53,072 nt of DNA. Source: Thermoguttaceae bacterium. GTDB taxonomy: Bacteria > Planctomycetota > Planctomycetia > Pirellulales > Thermoguttaceae. Both the position numbers and the translations under genes were made by a program. The stretch lies in assembly GCA_025062105.1 (NCBI GenBank), contig JANXAQ010000081.1:1-53072 (forward strand), in the 5' to 3' direction. Positions 47,252-53,072 of this stretch are shown piece by piece; positions within the stretch are counted from its first letter, which is position 1; every line of letters begins with the position of its first letter. A model generated the notes under the pieces. It saw only the letters and a list, made by a program, of their open reading frames with translations. It had not been told where the DNA came from and made no database searches.

Positions 47252-49246
47252 TTATTTTTTCTTTGGCTCTCTGGTGGGTCGGGACGTGGGAGTCTGGCCC
47301 TTTTTGACCGCCTGATAATTAGGGCTATCGGCTTTGCCGATGGCCTCGTACAAAAATCGGCTGGGAATGGTAGGGCGTGGTTTGCCCCATTTGTGGCGGC
47401 TTAGTGCCAAGGTCAACGTGAGCTGATCTTTCGCTCGCGTCATGCCTACATAGCAGAGCCGACGTTCTTCTTCAATCCCAGCTTCATTTTCGCCAATCGA
47501 TTTTTTGTGCGGTAGTAGTCCCTCTTCCATACCCACCAGATAGACCTCAGAAAACTCCAATCCCTTGGCGCTATGTAGAGTCATCAGCACCACGGCATTG
47601 CGGCCAAGCAGGTCTTCTTCTTCCTGATCTGGGCCGGTAAGCGTCAGTTCCTGCAAGAACTCGGAAAGGTTGGGCTGTTGGGTCCGTTGGGCATAATGGC
47701 TTGCTGCATTAATCAATTCCTCTACCGCCGCCCAACGGGATTCCTGTTCCTGAGGATCAGGATAGGTATGTTCGATTTCTTTTCGGTAGCCGATCCGCTC
47801 GACCATCTGCCGAAGGGTTTCCACCAAAGGTTCTTGCTGCACCCGATGCCGGAACTCCTGAATCAGTTGGCAGAATTGGTCGAGGCCTTCGACGGCAGCC
47901 TGTGGCAAACCGGGCGGACGACGTTCCGACTGCAATACCTCCCAGACTGGCATCCGTTGTTGGATAGAAGCATTTACCAATGCTTCTGCTGTGGCTGGTC
48001 CAATGCCCCGTGGTGGCCGGTTCAAAATCCGTAAGAGCGCCTGGTCGTCCTCCGGTCGGACCAACACCCGCCAATAGGCCAGCAAATCCCGCACCTCTTT
48101 GCGGTCGAAAAAGGACATGCCGCCTACCACTACATAGGGAATTTTTGCCTTTCGGAGCTGTTGTTCAAAGGGTCGGTGCTGTTCGTTAGTTCGGCAGAGG
48201 ATGGCAAAATTTTTGGGCTGGGCGCCAGCGGTTAGCCGGGCTTTGATTTCACCCACCACCCCAGCGGCTTCCTCCTCCTCGTCAGGAAACTGGAGGATTC
48301 GTGGCGGCGGACCGGATCGCTCGGAGATCAGTTCTTTGGGATGTCGATGCCGGTTAAACGAAATGAGCCGATTCGCCCAACGGAGAATCTCCTGCGTGGA
48401 ACGATAGTTCATCTGAAGCCGAATCACTTTCGCCTCCGGCCAATCCTGCTGAAATCGCAGGATATGTTCCACTTGTGCACCTCGCCATGCGTAAATGGAT
48501 TGATCATCGTCGCCGACCACGGCCAGATTCCGATGGGGCAAAGCCAACGCTCGCACAATCCGGTATTGCACTGCGTTGGTATCCTGATATTCGTCGATGA
48601 GGATATGGTCGAATCGGTCGGCCTCGACCTGAAGCACTTCGGCAAATCGCGCAAACAGCTCTTCGGTGCACAAAAGCAGATCGTCAAAATCCACCGCACC
48701 GGCGGCCTGCAAAGCTTTTTGATACCGGCGATAGGCCGAGGCAGCCAGATGCTCTCGATCGGTGCGGGCCTGCGCGATGGCTTCCGGCGGCCGAAGCCCT
48801 GCGGATTTCCACCTACTAATCAAGCTGACCAGATCGCTGGGACGCAAAAAGGCCGTCGGCGCCTGAATCTCCCGCAGCACCGTCCGAGCGACTGCCTCCT
48901 GTTCGGCCCGGTCGTAAATCGCAAAATCCCTTGGATAGCCCAGTCGATCGATATGACGGCGCAGAATCCGGACACATAGGGAATGAAAGGTCGAGATTTC
49001 CGGCTTGGCCGCACTACGTTTCCGTCGGCCCAACAAGGCCATGGCACGTTCCTGCATTTCTCGGGCCGCCTTATTGGTAAAAGTAACCGCTAAAATCCGC
49101 TCCGGCCGCACTCTATGCTGAATCAAGTGGGCGATCCGATAGGTAACTACCCGGGTTTTGCCAGTGCCGGCCCCGGCCAGCACCAACAACGGCCCAGACA
49201 ACGTCTCAACCGCTTCCCGCTGCGCTTCGTTCAACGTGTTGTCCAT
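47252..49246 (-). CDS. UvrD/Rep/PcrA-type superfamily 1 DNA helicase
   Basis: A 664-residue ATP-dependent 3'-5' helicase used in repair and replication restart. Motifs in order: Q motif LNEAQREAV (5-13), Walker A AGAGTGKT (24-31), motif Ia AVTFTNKAA (53-61), Walker B IDEYQDT (217-223), motif III VVGDDDQSIYAWRGA, motif IV LQMNYRST, motif V LMTLHSAKGLEFSEVYLVGM, and motif VI EERRLCYVGMTRA. The tail after about 630 is short and basic, ending in Lys residues. It lacks the long C-terminal extension of some PcrA proteins. The start at 49246 gives the normal N-terminus; a TTG eight codons earlier is possible. It is divergent from hypF. Confidence 0.93.
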   Translation of the reverse strand: MDNTLNEAQREAVETLSGPLLVLAGAGTGKTRVVTYRIAHLIQHRVRPERILAVTFTNKAAREMQERAMALLGRRKRSAAKPEISTFHSLCVRILRRHIDRLGYPRDFAIYDRAEQEAVARTVLREIQAPTAFLRPSDLVSLISRWKSAGLRPPEAIAQARTDREHLAASAYRRYQKALQAAGAVDFDDLLLCTEELFARFAEVLQVEADRFDHILIDEYQDTNAVQYRIVRALALPHRNLAVVGDDDQSIYAWRGAQVEHILRFQQDWPEAKVIRLQMNYRSTQEILRWANRLISFNRHRHPKELISERSGPPPRILQFPDEEEEAAGVVGEIKARLTAGAQPKNFAILCRTNEQHRPFEQQLRKAKIPYVVVGGMSFFDRKEVRDLLAYWRVLVRPEDDQALLRILNRPPRGIGPATAEALVNASIQQRMPVWEVLQSERRPPGLPQAAVEGLDQFCQLIQEFRHRVQQEPLVETLRQMVERIGYRKEIEHTYPDPQEQESRWAAVEELINAASHYAQRTQQPNLSEFLQELTLTGPDQEEEDLLGRNAVVLMTLHSAKGLEFSEVYLVGMEEGLLPHKKSIGENEAGIEEERRLCYVGMTRAKDQLTLTLALSRHKWGKPRPTIPSRFLYEAIGKADSPNYQAVKKGQTPTSRPTREPKKK

Positions 49247-49646
49247 CGGATGATGGCATTCCTCTGCCAAAAGGAGCTCTTTTGTAGGTTCCGTCCAAAC
49301 GAAGACCTCCCCCCGGTTACCCCCGCCGGAGAGACAAAGCAGTATATGATAGGAAAGGTGTTAGCCAGTGCAAAGCAGAACCCCTCTTTGGTGGAAGAAC
49401 TCCTAAGGCAATCCACGTCCCCCATCTTCATTAGTGAGGGTTGAATGACGAAATAAACTCCTTCTGGCCAGCAAATACCCTATTTTTCCGGTTTTCCAGG
49501 ACAGGCAAAGTTTCATGCTGTTATTTAAAGTTCCATAGTCCTTACCTTGCCAAGGGGCAAAAGATACACTTAAAGAGGGGCAGAATGGAGCAGTTTCGAT
49601 CAGGGTGGCCCATCCGTTCTCCATGTAGCCAAGGAATTCCGCTGGC
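49247..49646. other. Divergent spacer between helicase and hypF
   Basis: Nothing is recognised beyond the AAGGAA before hypF. A frame at 49403-49840 on the minus strand is a shadow of the hypF start region. Confidence 0.4.
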
Positions 49647-52600
49647 ATGAAGGACTCCCCTAGCTCCTTGCCGAGCGAACCTGACACAAACCACTCCCTA
49701 GGGAACCGTGCCCGGTGGTTGCTCCGAGTATGCGGGATTGTCCAGGGAGTAGGGTTTCGACCGTTTGTATATAATACGGCCTGTGCATTAGGGCTTGGCG
49801 GATGGGTGAAAAACACCAGCGGCCAAGTGGAGATCCTCATCGAAGGCCGTCGGGAACAATTAGAAAGTTTCGTGCAGATACTTCAAACACATCATCCACC
49901 ACAGGCTAGGATCCACGGGTTGGAAATTGCCGAAGAGTCTGTCGGCCAGAAGCCGCTTACCGACTTCCAGATCATTACCAGCACAGCCGAAGAAACCATT
50001 CGACCGATCATCCCGGCCGACCTGGCCCTTTGTGAGGCCTGCCGGGCAGAAATCCATTCGGTTGCCCAGCGGCGGTACCGGTATCCATTTACCAACTGCA
50101 CCCATTGTGGACCCCGATGGTCGATCATCCGGGGACTTCCGTATGATCGGCCCCGGACCAGCATGGCCCATTTTGCCATGTGTCCGGATTGCCAGGCCGA
50201 ATACGAAAACCCGGCAGATCGCCGATTCCACGCTCAGCCGATCGCCTGCCCACAGTGTGGCCCGAAACTTCGCCTGCTGGTGCGGGTCGATCGACCAACC
50301 TCCCAGACTGCTGACCAAACAGGAACCCCTATTGACCAACCGGCAGGCCCTATCAGTCCGCCCGAACATTGCGCTATCGGCCAGCAAGCTTGCCTGCCGA
50401 TCGCCTCAGCCAAGGCCCCGACTTCCGAATCCAACGTCCAGACTTCTGAATCTAACGCTCCGACTCGCGAATCTAACGCCCAGCCCCCTGAATCCAGCGT
50501 CCAGCCCCCCGAATATATGGTGCTGAGCGAAGGCGATGAGGCGCTTCGGCAAGCCGCTCAGGCCATCCTGGAAGGCCAGATCGTAGCTCTCAAAGGACTG
50601 GGCGGATTTCAGCTTTTGTGCGATGCCACTCGGCAGGAAGTGGTCCAGGAACTTCGACGCCGCAAAGGCCGACCTGATAAACCATTTGCACTGATGTTTA
50701 CCAACCTGGAGCAGGTTCGGCAAGTCTGCTGGGTCTCCGAAGCAGAAGCCCAACTGCTCCAATCACCCGAAGCCCCGATCCTCCTCCTACGGCGCCGGAA
50801 ATTCCCGGCAGTGCGCACGTTCGGCCCCCAAATACCGCCGGTTTCCTCTGCAGCAGAGGCCGGCTTGCCGGCAGCCAAGCCGGGTGAGGGGGCAACGGGC
50901 CTCTCCCCTCCGCGGGAAAGTTCGGCTGAGCCGAAGGCCAAGCCGGGTGAGGGGGTAACTGATCTCTGCCCACCGCTGCAAAGGCCGCCCCAACCGAATG
51001 CCAAGCTAGATGAGGGGCAACTCCTGGAAGCGTTGCCATTCTGCCGGCAAGCATCGCCGCTTCCCCCTGCGGGCGGAGCCGACCTGGCCACCACCCAGCC
51101 CGTTCCGCCAACTTGCATTTCCGCTAGCCCCGCAACAACATCCCCAGCGGACCAGCTTCTGGCCGATGCCCCCGGCTGCCATATTGCCCCGGCGGTTGCT
51201 CCGGGCAATCCCTATCTAGGGGTAATGCTCCCTTATACACCGCTGCATGAGTTGCTGATGGAGGCGGTCGGTCGGCCCATCGTCTGCACTAGCGGGAACC
51301 TGTCGGAAGAACCCATGGCCTACCGAACCGCCGAAGCGATCAGCCGACTTGGCCGAATCGCCGATCTGATCCTCACCCATAACCGCCCGATTGTCCGTCC
51401 GGTGGACGATTCGGTGGTGCGGGTGGTCTGGTTAGGGCCGGAAGATACCCAGCTACTTGCCCGACACGATGGGCCTTGGGGTGGAGAGCTGAGGGCGTCT
51501 GAAAAGGGTACAAATGTTACTCTCGGTTCGGGGGTCCCGTTAGTTCAAGTGCTTCGGCGCGCCAGAGGCTATGCGCCCCGGCCGATTGAGCTGCCGTTTC
51601 CGATGCCGCCAATTCTGGCCCTGGGCGGACATTTGAAAAATACCGTTGCTCTCTCGCTGGGCAGCCAAGTGGTCCTTTCCCAGCATGTAGGCGATCTGGA
51701 TAACCTGCCTAGTCTGGAGGTTTTTCAACGGACGGTCGAAGACCTTTTAAGCTTTTTCCAGGTGCAGCCGGAGCTAGTGGTCTGCGACCTGCATCCAGAC
51801 TATGCATCCACTCAATACGGGGAACAATTGGCCGAGCGGTTAGGGGTTCCCTTAGTTCGAGTACAACATCATGAAGCCCATTTGGCGGCCTGTTTGGCGG
51901 AGCAGGGGCTTCGCGTGGAAGAATTGGCCGAGCCGATCCTAGGTTTTTCTTGGGACGGCAGCGGCTACGGCAGGGACGGCACCCTCTGGGGCGGCGAAGT
52001 GCTTTTGTGGCAAGCAGGGCAGGTGGGGCGGATTGGCTCGGTTTGGCCTTTTCCTCTGCCTGGCGGCGATCAAGCAGTGCGCCAGCCCCGCCGATCCGCC
52101 CTGGGGGTATTGTATGAACTGCTGGGCGAGGAAGCCTGGGAGCGGTGCAAGCCGCTTCGGGAATGGTTCAGCCCAATAGAACAGAAGGCCTTCCGTTCCA
52201 TGCTTCGACGCAAGACCCATTGCCCCCGAGCAAGCAGTATGGGCCGACTGTTCGATGCAGTGGCCGCCTTGTGCGGCCTGGGATGCCGGATCAGCTTTGA
52301 AGGCCAGGCAGCCATGGCCCTAGAGTTTGCTGCTTGGGAAGAATCGGCACAATATGTACACAAGATCCCTGGATATCCGCTCCCATGGCTTGAAGTGGAC
52401 CAATCCACTCTCTCAGAAAAAACCGCCACAAACCCGGAAGAGAAGGGCAGGAGAAAATTTGGCCTTTTGGACTGGCGGCCGATGCTCCAGGCGGTGCTGG
52501 CAGATCGGGCAGCCGGCATGCCCATCCACCAGATCAGCCGACGGTTTCACGCCGCTTTGGCCGATGGCATTCTGCAAGCGGCCCAATGGGCAGCAAAGCA

Positions 52601-52793
52601 CTGGCAGATTCAGCGGGTGGCCTTAAGCGGCGGCTGCTTCCAAAACGCCCTACTTACCCAATGGGCCTACCAACGACTGCAGGAGGCCGGTTTTACCGTG
52701 CTGGTGCACCAGCAGGTTCCGCCCGGCGACGGCGGCATCGCCCTGGGTCAAATCCTACTAGCCGCCTGGCAACATCGGCACCACCGCTGGTAG
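49647..52793 (+). CDS. hypF: Carbamoyltransferase HypF with two large insertions
   Basis: HypF makes the carbamoyl group that becomes the cyanide ligands of [NiFe]-hydrogenase and passes it to HypE. Domains in order: acylphosphatase (RVCGIVQGVGFRPF, about 27-40); two zinc fingers with Cys at 129/132/151/154 and 179/182/201/204 in the exact HypF spacing; YrdC domain (KGLGGFQLLCDA, SGNLSEEPMAYR); and the Kae1-like domain (VCDLHPDYAST, VQHHEAHLAACL, GFSWDGSGYGRDGTLWGGEV, LSGGCFQNALLT). At 1048 residues it is about 270 longer than usual. The excess lies in two hydrophilic insertions: about 212-290 between zinc fingers and YrdC, and about 390-515 inside the YrdC domain. Both contain DNA tandem repeats in multiples of three. 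No hydrogenase or other hyp gene is in the window. AAGGAA lies about 10 bases upstream. Confidence 0.93.
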   Translation: MKDSPSSLPSEPDTNHSLGNRARWLLRVCGIVQGVGFRPFVYNTACALGLGGWVKNTSGQVEILIEGRREQLESFVQILQTHHPPQARIHGLEIAEESVGQKPLTDFQIITSTAEETIRPIIPADLALCEACRAEIHSVAQRRYRYPFTNCTHCGPRWSIIRGLPYDRPRTSMAHFAMCPDCQAEYENPADRRFHAQPIACPQCGPKLRLLVRVDRPTSQTADQTGTPIDQPAGPISPPEHCAIGQQACLPIASAKAPTSESNVQTSESNAPTRESNAQPPESSVQPPEYMVLSEGDEALRQAAQAILEGQIVALKGLGGFQLLCDATRQEVVQELRRRKGRPDKPFALMFTNLEQVRQVCWVSEAEAQLLQSPEAPILLLRRRKFPAVRTFGPQIPPVSSAAEAGLPAAKPGEGATGLSPPRESSAEPKAKPGEGVTDLCPPLQRPPQPNAKLDEGQLLEALPFCRQASPLPPAGGADLATTQPVPPTCISASPATTSPADQLLADAPGCHIAPAVAPGNPYLGVMLPYTPLHELLMEAVGRPIVCTSGNLSEEPMAYRTAEAISRLGRIADLILTHNRPIVRPVDDSVVRVVWLGPEDTQLLARHDGPWGGELRASEKGTNVTLGSGVPLVQVLRRARGYAPRPIELPFPMPPILALGGHLKNTVALSLGSQVVLSQHVGDLDNLPSLEVFQRTVEDLLSFFQVQPELVVCDLHPDYASTQYGEQLAERLGVPLVRVQHHEAHLAACLAEQGLRVEELAEPILGFSWDGSGYGRDGTLWGGEVLLWQAGQVGRIGSVWPFPLPGGDQAVRQPRRSALGVLYELLGEEAWERCKPLREWFSPIEQKAFRSMLRRKTHCPRASSMGRLFDAVAALCGLGCRISFEGQAAMALEFAAWEESAQYVHKIPGYPLPWLEVDQSTLSEKTATNPEEKGRRKFGLLDWRPMLQAVLADRAAGMPIHQISRRFHAALADGILQAAQWAAKHWQIQRVALSGGCFQNALLTQWAYQRLQEAGFTVLVHQQVPPGDGGIALGQILLAAWQHRHHRW
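50418..50516. repeat. 21-bp tandem repeat in hypF
   Basis: Nearly five units of 21 bp of the type CCGACTTCCGAATCCAACGTC encode the heptad-like series TSESNVQ, TSESNAP, TRESNAQ, PPESSVQ, PPEY. Confidence 0.85.
50874..51025. repeat. 63-bp tandem repeat in hypF, related to an intergenic repeat
   Basis: GCCAAGC recurs at 50874, 50937 and 51000, an exact 63-bp period, encoding AKPGEGATGLSPPRESSAEP, AKPGEGVTDLCPPLQRPPQP and AKLDEGQLL. Bases 50900-50954 match intergenic 29921-29975 at 50 of 55 positions. Confidence 0.85.
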
Positions 52794-53072
52794 CACTGTC
52801 TATCAGCCAGCGGAGTGTGTGCCAACCGGGATAACTGAACAATAGAACATGTAACCGGCCGTCCTCCCTCTATCTATCCAAACGGTGTTATGGCAACGGA
52901 GTCTGTTCGACTGCGATTTGCTCCGTATCAGAGGTCAAGCTAGCGGATCATTTCCGCGAAAGCGGGAATCCGGGCTTCTGGAGGAAGCCTCCTTAGCAAA
53001 GGGGATTCTCCCATCACCCGGCATTGCCTTCGGGAATGCCGGCCTCGCCCGCGGAGGGCAGAGGCGAAAAAG
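52794..53072. repeat. Spacer after hypF with palindromic repeats
   Basis: ATTTCCGCGAAAGCGGGAAT at 52949-52968 is a dispersed hairpin. CCGGCATTGCCTTCGGGAAT (then GCCGG) at 53018-53042 is a TTCG-capped hairpin like one at 37527. No gene is seen. Confidence 0.6.

Noticed and set aside
1..53072. tRNA or rRNA genes
   Set aside because: No cloverleaf-like sequence with a T-arm motif and no conserved rRNA segment was noticed. A dedicated tRNA scan would settle it.

Overview
The window looks like the chromosome of a planctomycete, probably of the Pirellula/Thermogutta side of the phylum. The pointers are a DUF1559 pilin-like protein with its H-x-G...DG tail, a PEP-CTERM protein, a DUF434/DUF5616 protein, Tat-exported Gfo/Idh and amidohydrolase proteins, FG-GAP and TPR proteins, many exported glycosidases, and long gene-poor spacers. 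The species assignment is inference only. No tRNA, rRNA or CRISPR array was recognised.

Layout. 1-6000: the end of an OppF/DppF ATPase, a small lipoprotein, an alpha/beta hydrolase and a class IV aminotransferase, separated by repeat-rich DNA. 5.9-8.3 kb: a c-di-GMP-I riboswitch ahead of a TadG-like von Willebrand A protein, then an orphan terminator hairpin. 9-14 kb: an M50 protease, a 30-residue Lys-rich peptide and a 12-TPR protein. 15-18 kb: a decayed IS5-type transposase beside a broken LamG/PEP-CTERM gene, then a DUF1559 protein. 18.5-26 kb: a zinc-ribbon/EF-Tu-domain-2 protein, a lone bioD, a DUF434 protein in tandem with purH, a Gfo/Idh dehydrogenase and a plant-like cystathionine gamma-synthase. 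26.7-37.5 kb: an exported glycoside-hydrolase-like protein, an FG-GAP protein, a GH116 glucosidase, a YbjN-like protein, a second cystathionine gamma-synthase/lyase, an amidohydrolase and a small exported protein. 38-53 kb: a one-polypeptide restriction-modification enzyme, a GH5 glycosidase, a lectin-like protein, an M20 peptidase, a UvrD/Rep helicase and a very long HypF.

The most unusual content lies in and between the genes. At least three families of short non-autonomous elements can be defined from the sequence. Family 1 is about 148 bp, has ends CTCGACTTTTGCC...GGCAAAAGTCGAG, and makes 5-bp target duplications of the form YTNAR, usually CTNAG. Family 2 is about 156 bp, has ends GAGGCTGTC..., and makes 3-bp TNA duplications. 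Family 3 is about 111 bp, has ends GGCTCTGTTGAAA, and is flanked by 9-bp direct repeats. Family 1 repeatedly sits exactly on the junctions of families 2 and 3, which fits a target preference created by the other elements. One full-length family 2 copy (156 bp = 52 codons) lies in frame inside the alpha/beta hydrolase gene.

In parallel, several conserved enzymes (HypF, M20 peptidase, amidohydrolase, alpha/beta hydrolase, DUF434 protein) carry long hydrophilic in-frame insertions. In HypF one insertion is made of 63-bp tandem units, and 55 bp of it matches an intergenic repeat 21 kb away at 50 of 55 positions. The window therefore shows a genome whose intergenic repeats spread into, and are tolerated by, coding sequences.
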